Below, in pieces: positions 44,044-52,312 of a stretch of 64,000 nucleotides of DNA (its first letter is position 1; each line of letters opens with the position of its first letter). The notes beneath the pieces were generated by a model that ran no database searches, was not told where the DNA came from, and saw only the letters and a program-made list of their open reading frames with translations. The DNA comes from Hymenobacter perfusus (GTDB lineage: Bacteria > Bacteroidota > Bacteroidia > Cytophagales > Hymenobacteraceae): NCBI RefSeq assembly GCF_003944765.1, contig NZ_RWIU01000001.1, forward strand, positions 992,001 to 1,056,000, given 5' to 3'. The translations under genes were made by a program, and so were the position numbers.

Positions 44044-45150
44044 TTACAGCAGTTCTTCCAGCTTGCTGGTGTCAGGGATGTCGTGGTAGTGGAATTTACC
44101 CTTCACTACGCCGTTCTGCAGCAGAATAAAGCCCGGGTTGGAGCGGATCATGGATTTGAGCACGGTGGCATCGGCGAAGTAGTAGGTACCGGCCAGGTTT
44201 ACATCGTGACGGAAGGCGTCGAATTCCTGAGGGCTGCTGCTGGTGATGATGAGCGGCTGAATCTGCTTGCGCGACTTGGCCGTGGCCGCCATCAGCTCCC
44301 CGATATTTTTGAATCGGTCCCGGTCGGCCTCGGCCGCGCCCTGCACGATGAGCAGCAGCTTGTTTCCTTGCAGCACCTCCGCCGTGTGGTCCTTGCCATC
44401 GGCGTCGAAAATGGAGAAGTCGGTGATGAGCGGCTTGGACTTCTCCGGGTTCAGCACCTCCATGCTCTTGTACTTCCAGGTGGAGTCGGTGGGGTATTCG
44501 GCAAAGGTTTTCGACTCGCCGTTGCGCTCCATTACATACTGGTAGCGGGCCTGCTCCAGGGGCTTCATCAACTGCGGAATGTTGTTACCCACTTTGTAGG
44601 GCAGGAAATCGAAGTAGGGCAGGTGGCCCAACGCCCGCACCCCAATGCCAATGGCCACGGCCGAGGCAATGGTGATGTACATCACGCCCAGCGTGCCTTT
44701 GGCAAACACCCGGCGCAGGTAGCGTTGGTTGCTGAATACCACGGCCCACAAGCCCAGCAGCACCATATCCTTGGCAAACGACGTCCAGGGCGTGAGCTTG
44801 ATGAAGTCGCCGAAGCAACCGCAGTCCGTGACTTTGTTGAAGGCGGCCGAGTAGAACGTGAGGAACCCGAAGAACACCAGCAGGCCCAGCAGCACCCACA
44901 GCGTCTGGCGCAGCATCCAGCGCAGCAGCACGGCCACGCCCAACACCACTTCCAGGGAGCTGAGGAAAATGCTCAGAACGCGGGCATGGGGAATAAATAC
45001 GCTGAAAAACGAACCAAAATCCTTCGAGAATACCTCGAAATATTCCTCCAGCTTGAGCGCCGTCCCGATGGGGTCGTTCAGCTTCACAAGGCCGGAGAAG
45101 ATGAACACCACGCCCAGCAGCAGCCAGCAGATTCGGGTAACTTGTTTCAT
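44044..45150 (-). CDS. BT_3928-like protein: DoxX/MauE-type membrane domain plus thioredoxin-like domain
   Basis: Protein of 368 residues. The N-terminal half has four helices of the DoxX/MauE type: ICWLLLGVVFIFSGLVKLNDP, a conserved TDCGCFGDFIKLTPW loop with a Cys pair, and KDMVLLGLWAVVF. A further membrane helix is followed by a soluble domain (IIVQGAAEADRDRF-like text to SNPGFILLQNGVVKGKFHY) with a thioredoxin-like pattern but no CxxC. It matches a Bacteroidota family named after BT_3928. It lies near the DUF1599, folP and cdaA genes. Role in membrane redox or disulfide chemistry is inference. Confidence 0.8.
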   Translation of the reverse strand: MKQVTRICWLLLGVVFIFSGLVKLNDPIGTALKLEEYFEVFSKDFGSFFSVFIPHARVLSIFLSSLEVVLGVAVLLRWMLRQTLWVLLGLLVFFGFLTFYSAAFNKVTDCGCFGDFIKLTPWTSFAKDMVLLGLWAVVFSNQRYLRRVFAKGTLGVMYITIASAVAIGIGVRALGHLPYFDFLPYKVGNNIPQLMKPLEQARYQYVMERNGESKTFAEYPTDSTWKYKSMEVLNPEKSKPLITDFSIFDADGKDHTAEVLQGNKLLLIVQGAAEADRDRFKNIGELMAATAKSRKQIQPLIITSSSPQEFDAFRHDVNLAGTYYFADATVLKSMIRSNPGFILLQNGVVKGKFHYHDIPDTSKLEELL

Positions 45151-45245
45151 GAACGGGGAAGAGTAACGGAGTAGCGGAGTAATCGTTCAGATGTGCCGCG
45201 CTACCGGAAGAACATACGGGGAAAGGGTGAGTTGAAGCAAGTACG

Positions 45246-45253
45246 CAAATGTA
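45246..45253 (-). promoter_or_regulatory. -7 box TACATTTG
   Basis: A perfect minus-strand TAnnTTTG match 96 bases upstream of the ATG at 45150. Confidence 0.5.
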
Positions 45254-45336
45254 GCGTCGGAAGGTGCTTGCGTTACTATCCGGGTGCTACCGGATACCGC
45301 ACGCGCCCCAACGGGAACAACTAAACCGCTACTCAA

Positions 45337-45936
45337 CTACTCCGCTACTCTCTCCCCAAAGCCCATTTTAATCAGCACGAACACGGCGTAGTTGAGCATG
45401 TCGCGGTAGTTGGCGTCCACGCCTTCCGACACGCGGGTCAGGCCGTGCAGGTCCTCAATCTGCTTGGTGCGGTGCAGCTTCATCAGGATGATGTCGGTGA
45501 TGCTCTCGATACGCATCTGCCGCCACGCCTCGCCGTAGTCGTGGTTTTTGGCGAACAGCAGCTGACGGTTGGCATCCACCTGCGCGTCGTAGGCGGCGGC
45601 CACGGCGGCGGGCTCCAGATCCTGGGGCGCATCGGCGGGCAGCTGCAGCTGCATGAGGGCAATAATGCAGTAGTTGATGATGGCCACGAACTCCTCCTCT
45701 ACCCCGTCGGCCACCAGCTGAGTGCCCTTCTCCTGAATGCTGCGGATACGCTGGGCCTTGATGTAAATCTGGTCCGTTACGCTGGGCAGACGCAGGATGC
45801 GCCAAGCCGTACCGTAGTCGTGGGTTTTGGCCAGAAACAGCGTCCGGCACCGTGTAATTACCCGGTCGTACTCAAGCTGGGTTTGATTCTCCAAGTTTTT
45901 GGGGCTATTTTGTTGCTGTTCGCCTTTTTTCGCCAT
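45337..45936 (-). CDS. DUF1599 protein with two tandem HDYGxAWR units
   Basis: Soluble protein of 199 residues, start at 45936 (MAKKGEQQQNSPK). It contains the same unit twice: LFLAKTHDYGTAWRILR with TDQIYIKAQRI, and about 100 residues later LLFAKNHDYGEAWRQMR with TDIILMKLHR. This is the DUF1599 family, which Pfam associates with nucleotide modification (Nmad1). Activity has not been shown, to my knowledge. It is divergent from folP by 56 bases and lies next to the BT_3928-like gene. Confidence 0.8.
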   Translation of the reverse strand: MAKKGEQQQNSPKNLENQTQLEYDRVITRCRTLFLAKTHDYGTAWRILRLPSVTDQIYIKAQRIRSIQEKGTQLVADGVEEEFVAIINYCIIALMQLQLPADAPQDLEPAAVAAAYDAQVDANRQLLFAKNHDYGEAWRQMRIESITDIILMKLHRTKQIEDLHGLTRVSEGVDANYRDMLNYAVFVLIKMGFGERVAE

Positions 45937-45992
45937 GCTTCGCGCAGCGGAGCGAAGTCGAAACATGACCGCCTTTCCTACTATTTACTCCC

Positions 45993-46874
45993 ATGTTCCA
46001 GGCCCCGCAAGATACGTGCTTTTCCCCGAGGCTGACGCTGCGCTGCCCCGGCGGCCGGGTGCTGGATCTGCGCCGTCCGCAGGTGATGGGCATTCTGAAT
46101 CTGACCCCCGATTCGTTCTACCAGGGCAGCCGCGTGGCCGCCGCAGACGACCTGCTGCGTCGCGCCGAGCAGATGCTGCGGGCCGGGGCCGCCGTGCTCG
46201 ACCTGGGCGGCTACTCCTCCCGGCCCGGGGCCGAGCATATTTCGGCGGAGGAGGAAATGCAGCGGCTGCTGCCGGCCGTGGCAGCCGTACGCCGGGCCTT
46301 TCCGGAGGCCTTTATTTCCGTGGATACCTTCCGGGCCGAGGTGGCGGCCGAAGCCGTAGCCGCCGGCGCCGATATCCTGAACGACATCAGCGGGGGCCAG
46401 CTCGATGCCGAAATGCTGCCCACTGCCGGCCGGCTGGGCGTGCCCTACATTCTGATGCACATGCGCGGCACCCCCCAAACCATGACCCAGCTCACCCACT
46501 ACGAAGGCGACTTGGTGCTGGAGCTGGTGCGCTACTTCCGCGAGAAGCTCGCGGAGCTGCGCCGCCACGGCGTCACCGACGTGGTGCTGGACCCTGGCTT
46601 CGGGTTTGCCAAAACCCCGGCCCAGGGCCACGAGCTGCTGCGGCGGCTGCGGGAGCTGCACATATTGGGCCTGCCGGTGCTGGCGGGGCTCTCGCGCAAA
46701 AGCATGGTATATAAACACCTGGGGCTCACCCCTGAGGCCGCGCTGCCGGGCACCATCAGCGTGAACACGCTGGCCGTGCTCAACGGGGCGCGGCTGCTGC
46801 GCGTACACGACGTGGCCGAGGCCGTGCAAACCATTCAGCTCGTATCGAACACCTATTCCCCGCTTTCCCCGTGA
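45993..46874 (+). CDS. folP: Dihydropteroate synthase
   Basis: Joins dihydropterin pyrophosphate and p-aminobenzoate in folate synthesis, in the cytoplasm. It is 293 residues long. Signatures are MGILNLTPDSFYQGS (loop 1), GGYSSRPGAEHIS (loop 2, family serine/arginine), DILNDISGG, LMHMRGTPQTM, VVLDPGFGFAKTPAQ and VLAGLSRKSM. Its stop overlaps the GTG start of cdaA (GTGA, 46871-46874), so the two genes are coupled. Confidence 0.97.
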   Translation: MFQAPQDTCFSPRLTLRCPGGRVLDLRRPQVMGILNLTPDSFYQGSRVAAADDLLRRAEQMLRAGAAVLDLGGYSSRPGAEHISAEEEMQRLLPAVAAVRRAFPEAFISVDTFRAEVAAEAVAAGADILNDISGGQLDAEMLPTAGRLGVPYILMHMRGTPQTMTQLTHYEGDLVLELVRYFREKLAELRRHGVTDVVLDPGFGFAKTPAQGHELLRRLRELHILGLPVLAGLSRKSMVYKHLGLTPEAALPGTISVNTLAVLNGARLLRVHDVAEAVQTIQLVSNTYSPLSP

Positions 46875-47713
46875 TTGGCTCCTTCACCATCGGCTTCCTG
46901 CGCATTGGCTGGATAGACGTCGTGGACGTGCTACTGGTCACGGCCCTGTTTTATCAGCTGTATAAGCTGCTGACGGGCAGCGTGGCGCTGAAGGTGTTTC
47001 TGGGCTTCATGTCCTTATACCTGTTTTACCTGGTGGTGAAAGCGGCCGGTATGGAGTTGCTCACCAGCATTCTGGGCCAGTTTATGAGCGTAGGCGTGCT
47101 GGCGGGTATCATCCTGTTTCAGCAGGAAATCCGGCGGTTCTTGCTGAACGTGGGCAAGGCCACTTCCTTCGGCAGCCGGATGCGCATGTTTCCGTGGCGG
47201 CGCGAGCAGGAGCAGGAGCGCATGAACGTCACGCCCTTCATTGAGGCTGCCAAAAGCCTGGCGGGCAAGCAGACCGGCGCGCTCATTGCCTTCAGCATGG
47301 CCTCCGACCTCAAGTTCTTTGCCGACTCCGGCGACCTGATCGACGCGGCCGTCAGCAAGCGGCTCCTGCTGAGCATCTTCAACAAAACCAGTCCTTTGCA
47401 CGACGGCGCGGTTATCATCACCAACGGCCGCATCAAGGCCGCGCGCTGCATTCTGCCCGTGAGCGAAAACCCCGACGTGCCGGCGGCCCTGGGCCTGCGC
47501 CACCGCGCCGCCATCGGCCTGACGGAAGTGACGGACGCCGTGGTATTGGTGGTGAGCGAGGAAACCGGCCAGATTTCACTGGTGCGCGGCGGTGAAGTCT
47601 TCCGCAACCTGGCCCCCGCCGACCTGCGCGCCCGCCTCAACGAGTTCCTGTTTGACGCGGCGCCCAAACCGGCCGCTGCCGCCGGTGCTACAGCAGCAGA
47701 AGTGGCGGCGTAA
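46871..47713 (+). CDS. cdaA: Diadenylate cyclase (c-di-AMP synthase, CdaA type)
   Basis: Makes cyclic di-AMP from two ATP. It is 280 residues long and begins with GTG, overlapping folP by four bases. Three N-terminal membrane helices (VDVLLVTALFYQLYKLL, LKVFLGFMSLYLFYLVV, GVLAGIILF) lead to the DAC domain, with the active-site motif LHDGAVIITNGRI (DGA) and GLRHRAAIGLTE (RHR). The C-terminal tail is Ala/Pro rich. Coupling to folP is a recurrent Bacteroidota arrangement. Confidence 0.95.
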   Translation: MIGSFTIGFLRIGWIDVVDVLLVTALFYQLYKLLTGSVALKVFLGFMSLYLFYLVVKAAGMELLTSILGQFMSVGVLAGIILFQQEIRRFLLNVGKATSFGSRMRMFPWRREQEQERMNVTPFIEAAKSLAGKQTGALIAFSMASDLKFFADSGDLIDAAVSKRLLLSIFNKTSPLHDGAVIITNGRIKAARCILPVSENPDVPAALGLRHRAAIGLTEVTDAVVLVVSEETGQISLVRGGEVFRNLAPADLRARLNEFLFDAAPKPAAAAGATAAEVAA

Positions 47714-48103
47714 GAACGTGTCATTGCGAGCGGAACGAAGCAATCCATCCTACCCGCAGTACAGCATCCCGAGACGCAGAAAGCCCTTATGCCACCATGG
47801 CGTAAGGGCTTTTGAATAGGTCAACGCTTCATGCGGGATGTTGAGCAAGAACTGCTTCGCTCGCAATGACAGCCCATACCCAGCAAGCCATCCTGAGTGC
47901 CTCCGGGAGTTGGACTACACGCTGAAGGAAATGACGTACCGGCTTTTCATACATCTACAGCCGACGCAACTTAGTCGAAATGCACTGGGGTAATTGGTCG
48001 AATTAATGCGGCAGCAAGCAAATAAATCTGGTGTTTCGTTTTATGACGCTGCTGGTAAGGTAGCGGGCAGCATAGTTATTCCTGGTCTCACAACTCGCAT
48101 AGT
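47714..48103. other. Intergenic region with terminator and GTCATTGCGAGC repeats
   Basis: About 390 bases after cdaA. It holds an inverted pair of TGTCATTGCGAGCG repeats (about 47718-47744 and 47847-47871) flanking a hairpin terminator at 47780-47812. The remainder up to 48103 shows no gene or clear promoter. Confidence 0.6.
47780..47812 (+). terminator. Hairpin terminator after cdaA
   Basis: Arms 47780-47794 and 47798-47812 pair over 15 bp with one G-U, followed by a T, between two GTCATTGCGAGC repeat arms. Confidence 0.8.
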
Positions 48104-49120
48104 ATGAACAACATTCTCGATACCTGCTTATCAGATTTTGTCGATCAGTTACACGCAACAGAGCTCGCAATGGCCGTCAGGGACTCCTTTGTGAAGCCGG
48201 AGACGCTGTACGCTGCGTTGATCAACAACCAAATGCAGACCCATGCGGGACCAGAAGGCCTGGAACAGGTGAGCCAGGTGAGCCGCGACTATTTTAAGGG
48301 GGTGGAGCTATGCCGGGCCAGCCAGCTGCCGTTGGCCTATACCCATTTGCAGCACTGCGATACACAACTTGCGCACCTCCCGGCGGCGGCCAAAGCCTTG
48401 GCAACACTAACCCGCAACGGGGCGTGGAGCAATTATTACTACAAAGCCCAGGAGGGAGAACAGGCCATTGAGGTGCTTCGTCAGGGGTTCGTGCTGAGCG
48501 CAGAAGTTGAACGCCAGGGATGTCCGGCCTTTTTGTACTGGCGCATTGGTCACTTGTTTAACATCGTGACGGTGCTATTCAGGAGCCAGGAGTATGAGGC
48601 AGGCTATCGGCTCCTGAAAAACGCCCTGATTTTCGTGCATTCCGGCCAGGCCACTGATCTGCTGACCGAAGACTGGAACGGGGTGCCCATTGACAGTGTA
48701 CCCGTCTTACAGGAGAATTGCCTAAACCAGCTGTTTGGTCAACTCGCGCTGCAGAATATGCGGCACATGAGCCACGACCGTTACGGAGACGCCTTTTATC
48801 ACGCGTTTTTCTTCCGGCAGTTACTGCTGGAGATGGAAGCCGAAACGTACAACAGAACCGTAATTTATAACTGGATGTACGCGAAGGCTTCGTACGCCGA
48901 ACAAGGAATATATGCCTTTCTCGAAAACACGCTCGAGTTCCTGACGGACACGGCCATCACCCGCGAGTATGACCTGTTTAAAGTCAACTTACTTGCGCAG
49001 GTAAAATGGCTGGCCCAGCAGGAACCCCACCACACCCAACTGGCGGAACGTATTCAACTGCTTTCCGACACCGCGTACGGCGACCTTAAATTCAACCTGC
49101 ATAAGCTAAAACAAACCTGA
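48104..49120 (+). CDS. Unrecognised helical protein, 338 residues
   Basis: No family recognised. The protein is soluble, with no signal peptide or membrane segment, and is rich in helices. Segments such as ALATLTRNGAWSNYYYKAQE, QAIEVLRQGFVLSAEVERQG and EYEAGYRLLKNALIFVHSG resemble TPR-like helical pairs. Aromatic clusters (YYYK, FYHAFFFRQ) are notable. The coding sequence is less GC-rich than its neighbours, and the gene stands alone between the cdaA terminator and a strong hairpin at 49188, so it may be an acquired orphan. Function unknown. Confidence 0.6.
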   Translation: MNNILDTCLSDFVDQLHATELAMAVRDSFVKPETLYAALINNQMQTHAGPEGLEQVSQVSRDYFKGVELCRASQLPLAYTHLQHCDTQLAHLPAAAKALATLTRNGAWSNYYYKAQEGEQAIEVLRQGFVLSAEVERQGCPAFLYWRIGHLFNIVTVLFRSQEYEAGYRLLKNALIFVHSGQATDLLTEDWNGVPIDSVPVLQENCLNQLFGQLALQNMRHMSHDRYGDAFYHAFFFRQLLLEMEAETYNRTVIYNWMYAKASYAEQGIYAFLENTLEFLTDTAITREYDLFKVNLLAQVKWLAQQEPHHTQLAERIQLLSDTAYGDLKFNLHKLKQT

Positions 49121-49187
49121 GCAGGCAGTAACCATAGGCCCGTGACTTGCGCCACATCCGAATCCGGATGGCTACCTGTACGCCGGT

Positions 49188-49237
49188 GCCCACAAGAGAA
49201 AAGGCCCGCTACTGAGCGGGCCTTTTCTCTTGTGGGC
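49188..49237. terminator. Perfect 23-bp hairpin terminator
   Basis: Arms 49188-49210 and 49215-49237 are exact reverse complements around ACTG, between the unrecognised gene (plus) and kbl (minus). Confidence 0.88.
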
Positions 49238-49297
49238 CTTTTCAGGCACGGCGTTTTTGTCACTACCTGCCTAGCTTCGGGCTGCTTATTCTGGCAG

Positions 49298-50494
49298 TTA
49301 TTTCAGCACTTCCAGCGCGGTACCTACCTCGATGAAGGCGGCAATGGCTTTGTCAAGCTGGGCGCGGGTGTGGGCGGCGCTCAGCTGCACCCGGATGCGG
49401 GCCTGGCCCTTGGGTACTACCGGGAAGTAGAAACCCACCACGTAAATCCCTTTTTCCAGCATCTGGGCCGCAAACTCCTGGGCCAGACGGGCATCGTAGA
49501 GCATGACCGGTACGATGGGGTGCTCCCCGGGCTTGATGTCGAAGCCGGCGGCCGTCATCTTCTCGCGGAAGTAAGTGGTGTTTTCCTCAAGCTGGTCGCG
49601 GAGCTGGGTGCTTTCGGTGAGCAGCTCCAGCACGCGCAGGCTGGCGCCCACAATGGCGGGCGCGAGGGTGTTGCTGAACAGGTACGGCCGGCTGCGCTGG
49701 CGCAGCATGTCGATGATTTCCTTACGGCCGGTGGTGAAGCCGCCCATGGCCCCGCCCAGCGCCTTGCCCAGCGTGCCCGTGATGATATCGACGCGGCCCA
49801 TGACGCCCCGCATTTCGTGGGTGCCGCGGCCGGTTTTGCCCAAGAAGCCGGTGCTGTGGCACTCGTCCACCATCACCAGGGCCTGGTACTTGTCGGCCAA
49901 GTCGCAGATGGCGTCGAGGCGGGCGATGGTGCCGTCCATCGAGAACGAGCCGTCGGTGACGATGATGCGGTGGCGGCTGCCTTTGGCGTGGGCGTCCTGG
50001 AGCTGCTTTTCCAGGTCCTCCATGTCGTTGTGGGCGTAGCGGTAGCGCTGGGCCTTGCACAAACGCACCCCATCAATGATGGAAGCGTGGTTGAGGGCGT
50101 CGGAGATGATGGCGTCCTGCTCGTTGAACAAGGGCTCGAACACACCGCCGTTGGCATCAAAAGCTGCCGCGTACAGAATGGTATCCTCGGTGCCCAGAAA
50201 CTCGGCCAGCTTGGCTTCGAGCTGCTTGTGGATATCCTGGGTGCCGCAGATGAAGCGCACCGACGACAAACCGTAGCCATGCGAGTCGATGGCCTCTTTG
50301 GCAGCCTTGATGACTTCGGGGTGCGAGGAGAGGCCCAGGTAGTTGTTGGCGCAAAAATTCAGCACCTCGCCCGCCTCGGCGGTTTCAATTTCGGCGCCCT
50401 GGGGCGAGGTAATCACCCGCTCCTTTTTGTAGAGGCCGGCGTCTTTGATTTCCTGAAGCTGCTGCTGAAGATCGGGCTGGAGGGTGGTGTACAT
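49298..50494 (-). CDS. kbl: Glycine C-acetyltransferase (2-amino-3-ketobutyrate CoA ligase)
   Basis: PLP enzyme of the alpha-oxoamine synthase family, 398 residues. It cleaves 2-amino-3-ketobutyrate to glycine and acetyl-CoA, the second step of threonine breakdown. Landmarks are [49 protein letters not shown] and the PLP-lysine segment [16 protein letters not shown]. Length and motifs match Kbl better than serine palmitoyltransferase. The start at 50494 is preceded by a perfect TATCTTTG box. The partner tdh gene is at 52313. Confidence 0.92.
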   Translation of the reverse strand: MYTTLQPDLQQQLQEIKDAGLYKKERVITSPQGAEIETAEAGEVLNFCANNYLGLSSHPEVIKAAKEAIDSHGYGLSSVRFICGTQDIHKQLEAKLAEFLGTEDTILYAAAFDANGGVFEPLFNEQDAIISDALNHASIIDGVRLCKAQRYRYAHNDMEDLEKQLQDAHAKGSRHRIIVTDGSFSMDGTIARLDAICDLADKYQALVMVDECHSTGFLGKTGRGTHEMRGVMGRVDIITGTLGKALGGAMGGFTTGRKEIIDMLRQRSRPYLFSNTLAPAIVGASLRVLELLTESTQLRDQLEENTTYFREKMTAAGFDIKPGEHPIVPVMLYDARLAQEFAAQMLEKGIYVVGFYFPVVPKGQARIRVQLSAAHTRAQLDKAIAAFIEVGTALEVLK

Positions 50495-50538
50495 GCGGTG
50501 AAATGGTGAGTTAGTGACTTGGTGAGTGGGAGGTTGGG

Positions 50539-50546
50539 CAAAGATA
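50539..50546 (-). promoter_or_regulatory. -7 box TATCTTTG for kbl
   Basis: A perfect minus-strand TAnnTTTG match 45 bases upstream of the kbl ATG. Confidence 0.6.
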
Positions 50547-50608
50547 CCACGCATCGTCCTGAGCGGAGCGAGGGGCCTTACTTAGGTAAGCTGGTTGAGG
50601 TACAAGTA

Positions 50609-50710
50609 CGGTGTAGAGACGCAATGTTTTGCGTCTCATCGTTGAACTGCTTGCGCCAAGACTAGCAAATTCAGCAACGACGAGACGCAAAATATTGCGT
50701 CTCTACACCG
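50609..50710. repeat. Inverted pair of GAGACGCAA hairpin repeats
   Basis: Arms 50609-50644 and 50675-50710 are reverse complements except for about two positions. Each arm is itself a small hairpin (GAGACGCAATGTTTTGCGTC). The repeat lies between the end of the patatin-like gene and the kbl promoter. Confidence 0.8.
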
Positions 50711-50753
50711 TCTTATTCCAACTTAAACAGCTTCTCAGAAAAACCTTTCTAAC

Positions 50754-51821
50754 TCACCGCCCGAAAAACGCCTGCACCCCACGCCGGCCGCTGGCCATCA
50801 GGCGCTGCTTGTCGGCGTCGGGCATACGCTTGATTTTGGGGGCGAAGCCTTCGGTGTTGATGCTGACGGTGCGGCTCCAATCCTGGGCGCGGGTGGGGTT
50901 GAGGGTTTCCTCGGTGAGGTTGTAGAGGGCCGCTATGTAGCTGCCGAAGCCGTTGATATCATACGGGGCCAGTTCCTGGCGGCCGGTAGGCAGCGTGTCG
51001 CAGGCAATCTGCTCGGCCCGGTCCAGGCGCAGGCCCAGGGTTTCGGGGTTGAACACGCGGCCGGCGGCGTCGGGGGCGGTGGAGGCGGAAAGCTGGGTGG
51101 GCAGGTAGCGCGGGTAATCGAACAGCTCCACGGGGTAGTTGGCCAGCAGGCCGCCATCTACCAGCACCTGCACGGGCTGGCCCTTCTGCGGTTTGCCCTG
51201 AATGACATTGCCGCGGGCATCGAGCAGCACGGCCCGGAAGTAGAGCGGAATGCTCATGCTGATGCGTACGGCATCGGCCACGCGCAGGGTGGGATTGGTT
51301 TCGTGGCTGAACACCTGCACGCGCTGCTGGGTGAGGTTGGTGCCGGTGGTGTAGAGGTCGAGGTAGCGGCCGGGCTGCTGCTGGGCCAGCTGGTGCAGCT
51401 CCTGAAGCGTGAGGTTAGGGTTGCCGGTTTTGCGGGCCACCAGCTGCATGATGTGCGCGGTGAGAGCGTCGCCCCGGTACCAGCCGAACTGCCGGGTGAG
51501 ACGGTGGCTACCCCCGAAAAACAGAAACCGGCCGTCGTTGAAGCGCTGAATGGGTGTGTTGTTGACCACCTCCACTATCTCTTGGGGCGAGTAGCCCACG
51601 GCCAGCAGCGCCGCCTGAATGGCCCCGGCCGAGGTGCCGCCCACCCGTTGCAGCCCCGCCAGCACACCCTGCCGCTCCAGCTCCAGCAGCGCCCCGCCGT
51701 AGGCCACGCCCCGGATGCCGCCGCCCTCCATCACCAGGTTGCGGTACACGGGCCGGGCCGCCGGCTGGGCCAGCGCGGGCAGGCTGCCGAGCAGCCAGGA
51801 TAAAAGGAACAGGTAGCGCAT
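50754..51821 (-). CDS. Patatin-like phospholipase, secreted
   Basis: Lipid acyl hydrolase of the patatin family, 355 residues from the start at 51821. That start gives a signal peptide (MRYLFLLSWLLGSLPALAQ) and follows a TATCTTCG box. Motifs are EGGGIRGVAYGGALLEL (oxyanion hole), GTSAGAIQ (catalytic Ser) and VDGGLLANYP (catalytic Asp in DGG). A longer in-frame extension through the 21-bp tandem repeat is possible but unlikely. Substrate unknown. Confidence 0.9.
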   Translation of the reverse strand: MRYLFLLSWLLGSLPALAQPAARPVYRNLVMEGGGIRGVAYGGALLELERQGVLAGLQRVGGTSAGAIQAALLAVGYSPQEIVEVVNNTPIQRFNDGRFLFFGGSHRLTRQFGWYRGDALTAHIMQLVARKTGNPNLTLQELHQLAQQQPGRYLDLYTTGTNLTQQRVQVFSHETNPTLRVADAVRISMSIPLYFRAVLLDARGNVIQGKPQKGQPVQVLVDGGLLANYPVELFDYPRYLPTQLSASTAPDAAGRVFNPETLGLRLDRAEQIACDTLPTGRQELAPYDINGFGSYIAALYNLTEETLNPTRAQDWSRTVSINTEGFAPKIKRMPDADKQRLMASGRRGVQAFFGR

Positions 51822-51856
51822 AAACGAAGTAGGGAAGTACGTAGCCATCAGGAGCC

Positions 51857-51864
51857 CGAAGATA
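51857..51864 (-). promoter_or_regulatory. -7 box TATCTTCG for the patatin-like gene
   Basis: Minus-strand TATCTTCG 36 bases upstream of the ATG at 51821. Confidence 0.5.
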
Positions 51865-51920
51865 CCGGGGAAGTTGCAGCCGGCCCACCGCAGGGCCGTA
51901 GAGGACCACCTCTTTTCCCT

Positions 51921-52086
51921 GCGAAACCCCGGCGCGAGCCTTTGCCAGCCCGGCGCGAGCCTTCGGAACGTGGGCGCGGGCCTTTGCCAGCTCAGCGCGG
52001 CTGTTTGCCAGGTTGGCGCGGGCCTCCGGAAGTTTAGCGCGAGCTTTTGCCAGGTCAGCACGAGCCTCCGGAACGTCAGCGCGTCC
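51921..52086. repeat. 21-bp tandem repeat, about eight units
   Basis: Degenerate units such as GCGCGAGCCTTTGCCAGCCCG and GCGCGGGCCTCCGGAAGTTTA alternate. On the minus strand one frame reads heptads LAKARAx and LPEARAx in turn, and another reads FRRLAPx and WQRLAPx. All frames stay open because 21 is a multiple of three. Confidence 0.8.
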
Positions 52087-52265
52087 ATTTTTGGGACGTG
52101 GATAGCACTTTCCCTCGTCGCAGAAGCAACGAATGGTATTCCTGCCGGATACCGGACCGTAGCGGGCAGGCGCGGGCCAGCAGTCCACCCTGGCCGACGG
52201 CCGGCTAGCGCGCCGGCCGGAGCAGCTACCCCAAACTCCCTCCTTCCGAAACCCCGGCCAGCCCG

Positions 52266-52273
52266 TATCTTTA
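52266..52273 (+). promoter_or_regulatory. -7 box TATCTTTA for tdh
   Basis: One mismatch from TAnnTTTG, 39 bases before the ATG at 52313. Confidence 0.5.
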
Positions 52274-52312
52274 CAGCTTATTACCACCCATTTCCCCACC
52301 TCCACCCCCCGA

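Larger units (their letters stand above)
51822..52312. other. Divergent intergenic region with 21-bp tandem repeat
   Basis: About 490 bases between the divergent patatin-like and tdh genes. It carries a -7 box at 51857-51864 for the leftward gene, a 21-bp tandem repeat at about 51921-52086, and a -7 box for tdh at 52266. No gene is supported in it. Confidence 0.6.

Noticed and set aside
49298-50494. Serine palmitoyltransferase identity for the oxoamine synthase
   Set aside because: Motifs and the nearby threonine dehydrogenase fit Kbl better, although the families are related and sphingolipids are likely in this lineage.
51822-52088. N-terminal extension of the patatin-like protein through the 21-bp repeat
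   Set aside because: The start at 51821 gives a signal peptide and has its own -7 box; the extension would bury the signal peptide.
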